A DNA stretch of 64,000 bases. It comes from an uncultured Hyphomicrobiales bacterium. Lineage in GTDB: Bacteria; Pseudomonadota; Alphaproteobacteria; Rhizobiales; Xanthobacteraceae. Location: assembly GCA_903878085.1 (NCBI GenBank), contig CAIRGJ010000008.1:124001-188000 (forward strand), given 5' to 3'. Below are positions 30,431-40,478 of the stretch, one piece after another; position 1 is the stretch's first letter; the number at the start of each line of letters is the position of its first letter. The notes beneath the pieces are model-generated. The model ran no database searches. It had not been told where the DNA came from and worked only from the letters and a program-made list of their open reading frames with translations. Position numbers and translations under genes: made by a program.

Positions 30431-31519
30431 TCATCGCAACTTTAGCGTGGCCAAGCCCATCAGCGCCAGCACCACGGCGATGATCCAGAACCGGATCACG
30501 ATCTGCGGCTCGGTCCAGCCCTTCTGCTCGTAATGATGGTGGATCGGCGCCATGCGGAACACGCGTTTGCCGGTCAACTTGAACGAGACCACCTGCACGA
30601 TCACCGACACCGCTTCCAGCACGAACAACCCGCCGATGATGGCGAGCACGATCTCGTGCTTGATCGCGACCGCGACGGTGCCGATCAGGCCGCCCAGCGC
30701 CAGCGAGCCGGTATCGCCCATGAAGATCGAGGCCGGCGGCGCGTTGAACCAGAGGAAGCCGAGCGAAGCGCCGATCACCGCGCCACACAGCACCGCGAGT
30801 TCGCCGGTGCCCGGCACGTAGCGGATCTGCAGATATTCGGCGAACAGCGCGTTGCCGACCAGATACGAGATCAGCCCGAAGCTCGCCGCCGCGATCATCA
30901 CCGGCACGATGGCCAGCCCGTCGAGGCCGTCGGTAAGATTGACCGCATTGCCGGCGCCGACGATGACGAAAGCGCCGAGCAGCACGAAAGCGTAACCGAG
31001 ATTGAACGCCAGATCCTTGAAGAACGGAAACACCAGCGAGGTCGACATCGGCGCGCGGCCGAGATGCGTCAGCGCCACGCAGGCGATCACCGCGATCGTC
31101 GCCTCGGCGAACAGCCGGGTGCGGCCGGAAAATCCGGTGTTGGCTTGCTGCTTGGTGACCTTGAGATAGTCGTCATAAAATCCGATGACGCCGAAGCTCA
31201 GCGTCACGAACAGCACGATCCAGACATAGGGGTTGGCCGGGTTCGCCCACAGCAAGGTCGAGACCAGCAGACCCGACAGAATCATCAGGCCGCCCATGGT
31301 CGGCGTGCCGACTTTGGTGATCAGATGCGACTGCGGGCCGTCGCTGCGGATCGGCTGGCCCTTGCCCTGCTTGAGGCGCAACAGATCGATGATCGGGCCG
31401 CCGAACAGAAACACGAAGACCAGCGCGGTGACGACGGCGCCGCCGGTGCGGAACGTGATGTAACGGAAGACGTTGAGGAACGTGACCTTGTCGGACAGAT
31501 CGGTCAGCCAATAAAACAT
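30431..31519 (-). CDS. mraY: Phospho-MurNAc-pentapeptide translocase
   Basis: A 362-residue polytopic membrane enzyme forming lipid I on undecaprenyl phosphate. [22 protein letters not shown] (catalytic Asp pair), [37 protein letters not shown], and [15 protein letters not shown] (HHH motif) are all present. Between murF (12-bp gap) and murD as usual. Confidence 0.96.
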   Translation of the reverse strand: MFYWLTDLSDKVTFLNVFRYITFRTGGAVVTALVFVFLFGGPIIDLLRLKQGKGQPIRSDGPQSHLITKVGTPTMGGLMILSGLLVSTLLWANPANPYVWIVLFVTLSFGVIGFYDDYLKVTKQQANTGFSGRTRLFAEATIAVIACVALTHLGRAPMSTSLVFPFFKDLAFNLGYAFVLLGAFVIVGAGNAVNLTDGLDGLAIVPVMIAAASFGLISYLVGNALFAEYLQIRYVPGTGELAVLCGAVIGASLGFLWFNAPPASIFMGDTGSLALGGLIGTVAVAIKHEIVLAIIGGLFVLEAVSVIVQVVSFKLTGKRVFRMAPIHHHYEQKGWTEPQIVIRFWIIAVVLALMGLATLKLR

Positions 31520-31531
31520 CCGGGAAAACCT

Positions 31532-32965
31532 TTAGGTCGGCGCCTGCTCGAGCGCGGCCTGCTTTGGAAATTGCCGTTCCAGCGCCTTGACGATCGGCCC
31601 CATTTTCGAGCCCAGCGAACCCTTCACCATCACCGCGTCGCCGTCGCGCAGGGCGTCGAGCACGGACGACTCCAGCCCGGCCGCGGTTTCGGCATAGCCG
31701 CCCCGGCGGCCGGAGGGAAGTGCCTCCCACAGAGCGTGCATCTGCGGGCCGGAGCAATACACAAGATCGACATTGGCGGCCTTGAGCGGGCCGGCCAGCG
31801 CGCGGTGCAAGGCCAAGCCCTCGGCGCCAAGCTCCAGCATATCGCCCAGGACGGCGATACGGCGGCCGCGCGGGCCGATCGGGGCCTGGCCGAGCAGCGC
31901 AATCGCCGCCCGCATCGAGGCCGGGTTGGCGTTGTAGCTTTCGTCGATCAGCAGCGCGCTGCCGGTGGGCGTCGTCAAGGTCATGCGCGCGCCGCGCCCG
32001 GTCGCCGGTTTGAGCCGGTCGAGCGCCAAGGCCGCCAACGCCAGATCGGCGCCGGCCAGTGCCGCCGCGGTCAGCACCGCCAGCGAATTGAGCACCAGAT
32101 GCTTGCCCGGCGCGCCGATTTTATAGGTGACGTGCTGCCCGAGAATATCGGCTTCGACTGTGGAACTGTCGGGCTGCAATGAAAAGCGAGTCAGACGAGA
32201 ATCGGCCATCGCGTCCTCGCCGAACGACACGATGCGCGCGACGTTCGCCGCCTTGGCCGCAGCAGCAAGGCGAGCGTACTGGCCGTTGTCGCGGTTGAGC
32301 ACCGCCGCGCCGCCGGGTTCGATGCCGGAAAAGATTTCCGCCTTGGCGTCGGCGATTTTGTCGAGGCTGCCGAAATATTCCAGATGCACCGGCTCGATGG
32401 TGGTGACGATGGCCGCGTGCGGGCGCACCAACGCGGTGAGCGGCGTGATCTCGCCAGCGTGGTTCATACCGATTTCGAACACGGCATATTTCACGTTTGC
32501 CGGACAGCGCGCCAGCGACAGCGGCACGCCCCAGTGATTGTTGTAGGACGCCACCGAGGCATAGGTTTCGCCATCGGCGCCGAGCGCCAGCCGCAGCGCA
32601 TCCTTGGTGCCGGTCTTGCCGACCGAGCCGGTGACGCCGATCACTTTCGCCGATAGCCGCGCGCGCGAGGCGCGGGCGAGATCGCGCAAGGCCTCGAGCA
32701 CATCGTCGACCTCGAGCAGCGGCGCATCCGCAGCGAAGTTGATCGTGCGCTGGCGCGCCACCACCGCGACCGCGGCGCCGGTTTTCAGTGCGGCCTCGAC
32801 GAAGCCGTGGCCATCGCGGTTGTCGCCCTGGATAGCGAAGAAGGCATCGCCTTTGGCCGTGGTGCGGCTGTCGATGGAAATTCCGGTGACGACAGTCGGC
32901 AGCGCGCCGCTGCGCGTGGCGCCCATCGCGGTGGCCATGTCGGAGAGGGTCCACAGCGCGGTCAT
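31532..32965 (-). CDS. murF: UDP-MurNAc-tripeptide--D-Ala-D-Ala ligase
   Basis: A 477-residue Mur ligase. FAIQGDNRDGHGFVEAAL (N-domain), GVTGSVGKTGTKDALRLAL (ATP loop with G-x-x-G-K-T), FEIGMNHAGEI, VLNRDN, LIDESYNANPASMRAAI. It adds the D-Ala-D-Ala dipeptide to complete the pentapeptide. ATG overlaps the murE stop by 4 bases. Confidence 0.95.
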   Translation of the reverse strand: MTALWTLSDMATAMGATRSGALPTVVTGISIDSRTTAKGDAFFAIQGDNRDGHGFVEAALKTGAAVAVVARQRTINFAADAPLLEVDDVLEALRDLARASRARLSAKVIGVTGSVGKTGTKDALRLALGADGETYASVASYNNHWGVPLSLARCPANVKYAVFEIGMNHAGEITPLTALVRPHAAIVTTIEPVHLEYFGSLDKIADAKAEIFSGIEPGGAAVLNRDNGQYARLAAAAKAANVARIVSFGEDAMADSRLTRFSLQPDSSTVEADILGQHVTYKIGAPGKHLVLNSLAVLTAAALAGADLALAALALDRLKPATGRGARMTLTTPTGSALLIDESYNANPASMRAAIALLGQAPIGPRGRRIAVLGDMLELGAEGLALHRALAGPLKAANVDLVYCSGPQMHALWEALPSGRRGGYAETAAGLESSVLDALRDGDAVMVKGSLGSKMGPIVKALERQFPKQAALEQAPT

Positions 32966-34410
32966 GCCACTTTGCCTTTCAGCGCCGCCGCCACCGCGTC
33001 GTGATCGGAAAATGGCAGCACCTTGCCGCCGACAATCTGGCCGGTCTCGTGGCCCTTGCCGGCAATCAGCAGCACGTCGCCGGATTTCAATTCGCCGATT
33101 GCACCGCGGATCGCTTCGGCGCGGTCGCCGATCTCGCCGGCGCCGGGCGCGGCGGCGAGAATGGCACCGCGGATCGCCGCCGGATTTTCGCTGCGCGGAT
33201 TGTCGTCGGTGACGATGACGCGGTCGGCGTTCTCGGCGGCGATGCGGCCCATGATCGGTCGCTTTCCGGTGTCGCGGTCGCCGCCGGCGCCGAACACGAC
33301 AATGAGTCTGCCGCTGGCATAAGGCCGCAGCGCCTGCAGCGCCTTGGCCAGCGCATCCGGCTTGTGCGCATAGTCGATGAAAATGGGCGCGCCGTTGTGG
33401 GTGCCGGCGAGTTCGAGCCGCCCCTTGGCGCCGGTGAGTTTTTCCAGCGCGGCGAACACTTGGCCCGGTTCTGCGCCGGTGGCGATGGCGAGGCCGGCCG
33501 CGACCGCGGCATTCTGCACCTGGAAGCCGCCGACCAACGGCAGCTTCACTTTGTAAGTTTTTCCGCCATGCGCGAGCGTGACCGCCTGCGCGAAGCCATC
33601 GATGGCGCCGCCGACCAATTTAATGTCGTCGCCTTTTTCGCCGACCGTCATGATCTTGAGGCCGCGCTTTTTCGCCGCCTCCACCACCTGCCCCGCATAG
33701 CAATCGTCGACATCGATCACCGCGGTGCCGCCATCGACGATCAAGTCGCTGAACAGCCGCAGCTTGGCGGCGAGATAGGCCTCGATGGTCGGGTGATAGT
33801 CCATGTGGTCGCGCGACAGATTGGTGAAGGCGCCGGCGGCGATGCGCACGCCGTCGAGCCGGTACTGGTCGAGCCCGTGCGACGATGCTTCCAGCGCCAG
33901 GTGCGTGACGCCCTCAGCCGCGAGCTGGTCGAGCGTGCGATGCAATTCCACCGGATCGGGCGTGGTCAGCGAGCCGTAAGTCTCGCCCTTCGGCGACACC
34001 ACGCCGACGGTGCCGACGCTGGCGGCCGGCAGACCGAGCGAGGCCCAGATCTCGCGCGTGAAGGCAGCGACCGAGGTCTTGCCGCTGGTGCCGGTGACGG
34101 CGACGATGGTTTGCGGCTGGCGCGCATAGAACCTCGCCGCGGCGATCGCCAGCGCGTGGCGCGCGTTGGCCGTCTGAACGAAGGCGGCGCTGGCGGGCAG
34201 TCCGTCGACCGGCTGCTCGGCAGCAATCGCCGCCGCACCGCTGGCGGCCGCAGCGAGCGCGAAATGCGCGCCGTCGGCCTTGGCGCCGGCGATGGCTATA
34301 AACAGGAAGCCCGGCTTCACCTTGCGGCTGTCCGACGTCACGCCGGCAATCTCGATCGCGCCGCGACGCGGATCGAGACGAACATCGGGCATGAGATCGG
34401 CGAGCTTCAT
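32962..34410 (-). CDS. murE: UDP-MurNAc-L-Ala-D-Glu--meso-DAP ligase
   Basis: A 482-residue Mur ligase. VTGTSGKTSVAAFTREIW (ATP loop), EASSHGLDQYRLDG, NLSRDHMDYH, and the DNPR box in VIVTDDNPRSENP, which marks meso-diaminopimelate rather than lysine as substrate. GKGHETGQ near the C-terminus also fits. Placed 29 bp after ftsI and overlapping murF. Confidence 0.95.
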   Translation of the reverse strand: MKLADLMPDVRLDPRRGAIEIAGVTSDSRKVKPGFLFIAIAGAKADGAHFALAAAASGAAAIAAEQPVDGLPASAAFVQTANARHALAIAAARFYARQPQTIVAVTGTSGKTSVAAFTREIWASLGLPAASVGTVGVVSPKGETYGSLTTPDPVELHRTLDQLAAEGVTHLALEASSHGLDQYRLDGVRIAAGAFTNLSRDHMDYHPTIEAYLAAKLRLFSDLIVDGGTAVIDVDDCYAGQVVEAAKKRGLKIMTVGEKGDDIKLVGGAIDGFAQAVTLAHGGKTYKVKLPLVGGFQVQNAAVAAGLAIATGAEPGQVFAALEKLTGAKGRLELAGTHNGAPIFIDYAHKPDALAKALQALRPYASGRLIVVFGAGGDRDTGKRPIMGRIAAENADRVIVTDDNPRSENPAAIRGAILAAAPGAGEIGDRAEAIRGAIGELKSGDVLLIAGKGHETGQIVGGKVLPFSDHDAVAAALKGKVA

Positions 34411-34439
34411 GAGTCCCTTTATATCCCGCCCGTCCCCGC

Positions 34440-36209
34440 TTACGGGGAGATGGAAGCGGTAGCGCCCTTGCCCAGAATCAACTGGTCGGCCTTGGGCAAA
34501 TCGAAGCGCGGCGTCAGCCCCAAGAGCGGCGCCACCCGCGCGATCACCTTCTGCGCGGTCGGGCCGGCGTTCCAGCCCGCCGTGGCGTAGCCGTGGGTTT
34601 CCTTCGACGCCTGCGGTTCGTCAAGCATAATGAGCAGCATATAGCGCGGCTTGTCCGACGGCAGAATGGCCATGAAATCGGTCATCAGTTTGGTCTTGGA
34701 ATAGCGGCCGTTGATCACCTTTTCCGCCGTGCCGGTTTTGCCGCCGACATAATAGCCGGGAACGTTGGCCGAGGTGGCGGTGCCCTTTTCGGCGTTCAGC
34801 CGCATCAGATAGCGCATCTTGATGCTGGTTTCCGGCTTGAGCACCTGCTTCGACAAAGCCTTGGCCTCGGCCTCGCTGCGCTTGAGGAAGGTCGGCGGCA
34901 CCAGCCAGCCGCCATTGATGGTGGCGGCGACCCCCATCACCGCCTGCAACGGCGCCACCGACATGCCGTGACCGAAGGCGATGGTGACGGTGTTGAGTTC
35001 GCTCCAGTGCTTCGGCAACAGCGGCTCGGCGCTTTCCGGCAATTCGGTGCGCAACCGGTCGAGCTGGCCGAGCTTGCGCAGGAAGTTTTGATGCCCTTCG
35101 ACGCCGACCGCCAGCGCCATTTTGGCGGCGCCGACGTTCGACGAATAGGTGAATATCTCAGGCACCGTGAGCACACGGTTCTCGGCGTGGTAATCGTGAA
35201 TGGTGAACTTGCCGTAGCGCAGCGATTGGCGCGCATCGAAGGACGAGTTCAAGGTCGCCTTGCCGGAATCCAGCGCCATCGCGATGGTCAACGCCTTGAA
35301 GGTCGATCCCATTTCATAGACGCCGGTGGTCAGCCGGTTGATGCGCGTCGGGTCGTTGGCCTCGCGCGGATTGTTCGGGTCGTAGTCGGGCTCCGACACC
35401 ATGGCGACGATCTCGCCGGTGTTGACGTCGGTAATGACGCCGGCCGCCGCTTTGGCGTTGAACTTCTCGCGCGCCTTGACGAGTTCATCGCGCAGCGCGA
35501 ACTGCACGCGCAGATCGACCGCGAGAGCGACTGGTTTTTGCAGCCGGTCGGTGGCCAGCCCCGCCATATGCAGCGCCGCTAGCCCCTGCCCGTCCACCCA
35601 CTTCTCGAGGCCGGCAATGCCCTGGTTGTCGATATTGACGTGACCGATCTCGTGCGAAATCGTCGGACCGTTCGGATAGACGCGCTTGTTCTCACTCAAG
35701 AAGCCGATGCCGGGGATGCCGAGGCGGTGAACTTCAACTTGTTGCACCGGCGTGATTTCGCGCTTGAGCCAGACGAAGCCGCGCTTCGACGACAGGCGTT
35801 CGCGCACTTCGCTGGCGTCGAGATCGGGCAGCACCGCGGTGAGCAGTTCGACCGCCTCGTCGACATCGATGATCTTGCGCGGCTCGGCAAACAGCGACGG
35901 CGTCTTGACGTCGGTGGCAAGGATCTGGCCGTTGCGGTCGAGAATGTCGGGCCGCGCGGTGGCGACGGCGTCGGCGGCGACGCCGCGGCGCGCGCCGTGG
36001 CCGTCGCTGAAGGTCGCGAACATCACCAGCCGCAGCGCGATGATGCAGTAGAGCGCGCTGAAGGCGACGATGGCGAGGCCGAGCCGCGCCTTAGCTTTGA
36101 CGTTGCGGTCGACATTGGCGCCGTACAGCATCGTGCGCAGCCAGCGCTGCCAGCGAGATTCGCCGGGCTTGCTCGCCGATTTCAGCGGGGTGTCGAGCGG
36201 CGCGGTCAT
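34440..36209 (-). CDS. ftsI: Septal transpeptidase FtsI (PBP3)
   Basis: A 589-residue class B penicillin-binding protein. A cytoplasmic tail, one membrane helix (about 45-65), pedestal domain (RPDILDRNGQILATD), then the transpeptidase domain with SxxK (MGSTFKAL), SxN (TYSSNVGAAKM) and KTG (GGKTGTAEK). It cross-links septal peptidoglycan with FtsW. The ATG at 36209 (MTAPLDTPLK) is one base after the ftsL stop; upstream frame extension overlaps ftsL and is not family-like. Confidence 0.95.
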   Translation of the reverse strand: MTAPLDTPLKSASKPGESRWQRWLRTMLYGANVDRNVKAKARLGLAIVAFSALYCIIALRLVMFATFSDGHGARRGVAADAVATARPDILDRNGQILATDVKTPSLFAEPRKIIDVDEAVELLTAVLPDLDASEVRERLSSKRGFVWLKREITPVQQVEVHRLGIPGIGFLSENKRVYPNGPTISHEIGHVNIDNQGIAGLEKWVDGQGLAALHMAGLATDRLQKPVALAVDLRVQFALRDELVKAREKFNAKAAAGVITDVNTGEIVAMVSEPDYDPNNPREANDPTRINRLTTGVYEMGSTFKALTIAMALDSGKATLNSSFDARQSLRYGKFTIHDYHAENRVLTVPEIFTYSSNVGAAKMALAVGVEGHQNFLRKLGQLDRLRTELPESAEPLLPKHWSELNTVTIAFGHGMSVAPLQAVMGVAATINGGWLVPPTFLKRSEAEAKALSKQVLKPETSIKMRYLMRLNAEKGTATSANVPGYYVGGKTGTAEKVINGRYSKTKLMTDFMAILPSDKPRYMLLIMLDEPQASKETHGYATAGWNAGPTAQKVIARVAPLLGLTPRFDLPKADQLILGKGATASISP

Positions 36210-36210
36210 G

Positions 36211-36612
36211 TCAATGCGTCCCCTGCGGCGCAGGGATGCTGCCTGTGGCATCGGGCATGGCGGGCGGATTTGCCGGCGCAACCATGGGTCCGATCATGGT
36301 GCCGATCGGATCCTGGATCGGCGGCTGCACAACCGGCAGCGGCCGTTCGGGCAGCCGGTCGAGCGTGTCGAACTGGCTCGACACGATCGGCCGCATCGCC
36401 AGGTGGCGGTCGGCGAGGCCCTGGATGCGGCCCGGTGTGTCGAGTTTCGACCATTCGGCGCGCAAGGTGGCAATGGCGTTGCGCTCGCGGCGCAGTTCCG
36501 ACGCCAGCTTGCCGACGCGTTCGGCCTGCAAGGTGGAGTCGAACTTGATCTTGTAGACGAAGGACGCCGCCAGGATCAGCGCCGCGATCACCAGAATGTT
36601 GAGAAGGCGCAT
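36211..36612 (-). CDS. ftsL: Cell division protein FtsL
   Basis: A 133-residue bitopic protein. A membrane helix at 4-20 (LNILVIAALILAASFVY) is followed by a coiled-coil segment (about 28-60, RVGKLASELRRERNAIATLRAEWSKL) and a Pro-rich periplasmic tail. Forms the FtsQLB complex. Recognised by position between rsmH and ftsI and by helix plus coiled coil; sequence conservation of FtsL is low in general. Confidence 0.88.
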   Translation of the reverse strand: MRLLNILVIAALILAASFVYKIKFDSTLQAERVGKLASELRRERNAIATLRAEWSKLDTPGRIQGLADRHLAMRPIVSSQFDTLDRLPERPLPVVQPPIQDPIGTMIGPMVAPANPPAMPDATGSIPAPQGTH

Positions 36613-36613
36613 G

Positions 36614-37648
36614 TCAGTGCCCCTTCATGACGTCGTCGATCGACGGCAGGTGCGGCAACAAATCGGCGGCGTCGCTTAAGTGCGCCGGTGCGGCCGTACG
36701 TTCGGCGGCGCGGAGCTTGGCCGAGCGGGCGCGCGGATTGCGCGACACTTCCTCATCGTCTGCGGTTTCGGGGCGCTTGGTCAGCACGGTGAAGCTCGGC
36801 GCGGGACGCACAATCTCGGGCGCGTGGCGCGAGCCGCCGCGAGTTTCGGAACGGCCGTTGAGAAAAGTTTTGACGATGCGGTCTTCGAGCGAATGGAACG
36901 ACACCACGACCAGGCGGCCGCCGGGCTTGAGGATTCGTTCGGCAGCTTCCAGCGCCGTGACCAGTTCACCCAATTCGTCGTTGACGAAAATGCGCAGCGC
37001 CTGGAACGTGCGGGTCGCGGGATGAATTTCGTTCGGCTTCGAACGCACCACGCGGCCGACAATGTCGGCCAGCGCCCGCGTTGTTTCGATCGGCTTCTCG
37101 GCGCGCACCTTGACGATGGCGCGCGCGACGCCGCGCGAATGCCGCTCCTCGCCAAGCAGGAAAATGATGTTGGCGAGATCGCGCTCGGAGGCTGACGCGA
37201 CGATGTCGGCGGCGCTCGGGCCGTCATTACCCATGCGCATGTCGAGCGGGCCGTCTTGCCGGAAGGAGAAGCCGCGTTCGGCATTGTCGAGCTGCATCGA
37301 CGACACGCCGACATCGAGCACGACGCCGTCGACCGCGTCGTGGCCGCAGCGGCGCGCCACGTCGTCGAGATTGGAAAACCGGTCCTCGATCACGGTCAGA
37401 CGGCCATTCGCCGCCATGACCAGATCGGCGCTCATCGCAACCGCACGCGGGTCGCGATCGATGCCGATGACTTTCGTCCCGGCCGTGGCCAGAATGCCGC
37501 GTGTGTAACCGCCGGCGCCGAAGGTGCCGTCGATATAGACGCCGCCATCACGGACGTTGAGGTGTTTGAGCGCGGCGGCGCCGAGCACGGGAATGTGGGG
37601 GGCTGGTCCGCCAGCGACAGCCGCAAAGCCGTCGCCGCCCGCCGTCAT
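36614..37648 (-). CDS. rsmH: 16S rRNA m4C1402 methyltransferase
   Basis: A 344-residue SAM methyltransferase (MraW). [29 protein letters not shown] (SAM loop), [49 protein letters not shown] and [16 protein letters not shown] are diagnostic. ATG 37648 overlaps the mraZ stop by 4 bases. The much longer open frame upstream is out of phase with mraZ and is not used. Confidence 0.95.
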   Translation of the reverse strand: MTAGGDGFAAVAGGPAPHIPVLGAAALKHLNVRDGGVYIDGTFGAGGYTRGILATAGTKVIGIDRDPRAVAMSADLVMAANGRLTVIEDRFSNLDDVARRCGHDAVDGVVLDVGVSSMQLDNAERGFSFRQDGPLDMRMGNDGPSAADIVASASERDLANIIFLLGEERHSRGVARAIVKVRAEKPIETTRALADIVGRVVRSKPNEIHPATRTFQALRIFVNDELGELVTALEAAERILKPGGRLVVVSFHSLEDRIVKTFLNGRSETRGGSRHAPEIVRPAPSFTVLTKRPETADDEEVSRNPRARSAKLRAAERTAAPAHLSDAADLLPHLPSIDDVMKGH

Positions 37649-38124
37649 TCCCGTGCTCCGAGCGCGTTGCGCGCCGCCATCGGGGAGCCGAGCTGAGCCT
37701 TGAGCGCGCGCACCTTTTGGGTGGCCTCCGCGAGCTCGCTCTGGAACCGGCCAGGCTCCCAGATCTGAAACTTGTGACCGAGGCCGACAAAGGCGGCCTG
37801 ATCGGTAATCCCGGCGTGACGCTTCAGACTGTCGCTCAACACCACCCGGCCCTCGGCGTCGATCTTGAGCGTCTCGCTGGTGCCGTAGAGCGCCAGCGCG
37901 AACTGCTCGCGTTCTTCCGAAAACGGGGTGTAGCGGCCGATCAACGCTTCGATCTCCGACATCAGTGCATTTCCGCCGGCGTCGATCGCAGGTCGATCGA
38001 GCGCCGGATAGCAGTAGAGTCCGTCGAAGCCGTCGCGGGCCAGAACCGAGCGGAAAGAAGCGGGAATCGAGACGCGCCCCTTGGAGTCGAGCCGCAACGT
38101 CGTATTCGACACGAAGCGGTCCAT
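37645..38124 (-). CDS. mraZ: Division/cell wall cluster repressor MraZ
   Basis: A 159-residue AbrB-fold DNA-binding protein with two tandem MraZ repeats: [16 protein letters not shown] (about 10-25) and [21 protein letters not shown] (about 86-106). It controls the dcw promoter through TGGG boxes. ATG 38124 chosen; a GTG two codons earlier is possible. First gene of the superlocus, with its operator 117 bp upstream of the start. Confidence 0.93.
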   Translation of the reverse strand: MDRFVSNTTLRLDSKGRVSIPASFRSVLARDGFDGLYCYPALDRPAIDAGGNALMSEIEALIGRYTPFSEEREQFALALYGTSETLKIDAEGRVVLSDSLKRHAGITDQAAFVGLGHKFQIWEPGRFQSELAEATQKVRALKAQLGSPMAARNALGARE

Positions 38125-38240
38125 ACCCACTCACCGACCCGACGGTTACGCTTACGAAGGTCCCCGGAACTGCCGTGCCGCCGAGGCACTCGCCAGGACC
38201 GTTTCGCGGGTCGCGGCGGGCAATTCCTGAGGCTATTTCG

Positions 38241-38270
38241 TGGGATATCATGGGATATTATGGGCGTCAA
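38241..38270 (-). promoter_or_regulatory. Predicted mraZ promoter with triple MraZ boxes
   Basis: TGGG occurs on the + strand at 38241, 38251 and 38261, with TGGA at 38271, an exact 10-bp period (TGGGATATCA, TGGGATATTA, TGGGCGTCAA). On the minus strand TTGACG (38270-38265), 17-bp spacer, and TATCCC (38247-38242) with an extended-10 TG form a promoter for mraZ, so the boxes lie inside it. Known MraZ operators are three TGGG-type repeats with 10-bp pitch. Confidence 0.75.
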
Positions 38271-38414
38271 TGGATTGGCCTGCCCCGGTGCCCGCGCCCG
38301 GGCTCCGACGCACAGCGCTGTCGAAGTCTCATTAACGGCGCTTAGGCTTAAGGATTTGTTGCCGATGGCGGCGGGCAGCCTTCACGGCGGGGCGAACCGT
38401 GATAATCAACGGCC

Positions 38415-39188
38415 ATGGCAACTTTCCAGCCGGATTCCTTCATTGTCGCCGACGTGGCGCCCTCGCCCAATTTGGACGAGCGCGCCGGCGGCGGCCTGCC
38501 CGACATGATCCTGCTGCACTACACTGGCATGCAAACCGGCGAGGCGGCGCTGGCGCGGCTGACCATGGCGGCGAGCAAAGTGTCGTCGCATTACGTGGTG
38601 TTCGAGGACGGCCGCATCGTGCAACTGGTGCCGGAGGCGAAGCGCGCCTGGCATGCCGGCGTGTCGTCCTGGGCCGGCGAGACCGATATCAATTCGCGCT
38701 CGATCGGCATCGAGATCGTGAACCCCGGTCATGAATTCGGCTACCGCAATTTCCCGCTGCGGCAGATCGCGGCCGTCATTTCATTGTGCAAGTCGATCCT
38801 CACCCGCCGCGGGCCGCTCAGCGCCGACCGCATTCTCGGCCATTCCGACGTCGCACCCTCGCGCAAGCAGGACCCCGGCGAGAAGTTCCCCTGGGAGCTG
38901 CTGAGCGAATCCGGCATCGGCCATTGGGTGCGCGCGGCGCCGCTCGATCTCGACGGCCACACGCTCAAGCCCGGCGATCGCGGCGAGCACATCACGCGCA
39001 TGCAGCGCAGCTTGCGGACTTACGGCTACGGCATCGAGGAAACCGGCGTTTATGACGACGCCACCCGCGACGTCATCACCGCGTTCCAGCGCCATTTCCG
39101 CCCGGCCCGCGTCGACGGCATCGCCGATCCCTCGACGCTGCTGACGCTGCGCGCGCTGATCGAGACCAGGCCCGCGCCGCTGGCGTGA
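38415..39188 (+). CDS. N-acetylmuramoyl-L-alanine amidase with PG-binding domain
   Basis: A 257-residue protein: Amidase_2 domain (about 20-165) with zinc ligands in ILLHYTGM and GHSDVAPSRKQDPGEKFPW, plus SRSIGIEIVNPGH; then a PG_binding_1 domain (about 178-245, LKPGDRGEHITRMQRSLRTYGYG). It cleaves the MurNAc-L-Ala bond of peptidoglycan fragments. No signal peptide is visible, as in AmpD/AmiD cytosolic types, so it may serve in recycling. Divergent from mraZ; the 290-bp gap holds the MraZ operator. Confidence 0.9.
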   Translation: MATFQPDSFIVADVAPSPNLDERAGGGLPDMILLHYTGMQTGEAALARLTMAASKVSSHYVVFEDGRIVQLVPEAKRAWHAGVSSWAGETDINSRSIGIEIVNPGHEFGYRNFPLRQIAAVISLCKSILTRRGPLSADRILGHSDVAPSRKQDPGEKFPWELLSESGIGHWVRAAPLDLDGHTLKPGDRGEHITRMQRSLRTYGYGIEETGVYDDATRDVITAFQRHFRPARVDGIADPSTLLTLRALIETRPAPLA

Positions 39189-39234
39189 CGGCAACTTGAC
39201 GCCGCCCGCGCCTGCCCCCACACCTATACCCGTC

Positions 39235-39658
<424 letters not shown>

Positions 39659-39666
39659 ATGTTGAA

Positions 39667-39697
39667 GGGGGCTCGGCGGCAAAACCGCCGGGCCCCC
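39667..39697 (+). terminator. Terminator of rnpB
   Basis: GGGGGCTCGGCGG-CAAAA-CCGCCGGGCCCCC folds into a long, nearly perfect stem 8 nt after rnpB, followed by ACCATTTTATG. It also separates rnpB from the convergent ABC operon. Confidence 0.8.
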
Positions 39698-39736
39698 ACC
39701 ATTTTATGCGTCGCGATTGAGGTTGCGCGCGCCGCG

Positions 39737-40474
39737 CTAAACGACAGCCGTAGTGGCAAGTTGGCGGCCGGCCGCCGCGTCTGTCTCCAACCGGCCGTCG
39801 CGCAGCCGGTAGATGTGATCGAACCGGTCCAGGATCATTTTGTCGTGGGTGACGACAATGATAGCGGCACTCTGCTCGACCGCGATCCGGCGCAGCAGAT
39901 CCATCACAATGCGGGCGCGCGCCGAATCGAGCGGTGCGGTCGGTTCGTCGGCGAGAATGATGCGCGGCCGGTTGGCGAGCGCCCGCGCAATCGCCACCCG
40001 TTGCGCTTCGCCGCCGGAGAGTTGCTTGGGCAAGGCATGCTTGCGATGGCCGACTTCGAGATAATCGAGCAGTTCGATGGCGCGCGTCCGCGCCGCCGCC
40101 GCGCTGAAGCCGGCAAGGTCGAGCACGATGGCGACGTTGTCGCTGCCGTCGAGAAACGGCAACAGATTCGGGTACTGAAAGATGAAACCGATCTTGTCGA
40201 GCCGCAGCCGCCGCAGATCGGCCTTGAGCCAGCGCTCGTCATAGACCGCCTCGCCGTCGAGCGTGATGCGGCCCGAGCTTGGCTCCAGAATGCAGGCAAT
40301 GCAGTGCAGCAGCGTGGTCTTGCCGGAACCGCTCGGCCCCATCAGACCGACCACCTGACCGGGGAAGACTTCCAAATTGATGTCGACCAGGGCATCAACC
40401 CGCGCGGTGCCCTGCCCGAAATGCTTGGACAGATGTTCGACGCGCACGACGGGCTGTCTGCCGGTTTCGGCCAT
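39737..40474 (-). CDS. ABC transporter ATP-binding protein (DevA/MacB/LolD type)
   Basis: A 245-residue ATPase. Walker A GPSGSGKTTLLH, Q-loop IFQYPNLLPFL, signature LSGGEAQRVAIARAL, Walker B IILADEPTAPLD, and switch His in VVTHD. Such ATPases pair with FtsX/MacB-like permeases and power periplasmic or transenvelope export rather than import. Start ATG 40474 (MAETGRQP) lies 4 bp after the permease stop. Confidence 0.92.
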   Translation of the reverse strand: MAETGRQPVVRVEHLSKHFGQGTARVDALVDINLEVFPGQVVGLMGPSGSGKTTLLHCIACILEPSSGRITLDGEAVYDERWLKADLRRLRLDKIGFIFQYPNLLPFLDGSDNVAIVLDLAGFSAAAARTRAIELLDYLEVGHRKHALPKQLSGGEAQRVAIARALANRPRIILADEPTAPLDSARARIVMDLLRRIAVEQSAAIIVVTHDKMILDRFDHIYRLRDGRLETDAAAGRQLATTAVV

Positions 40475-40478
40475 GGCG

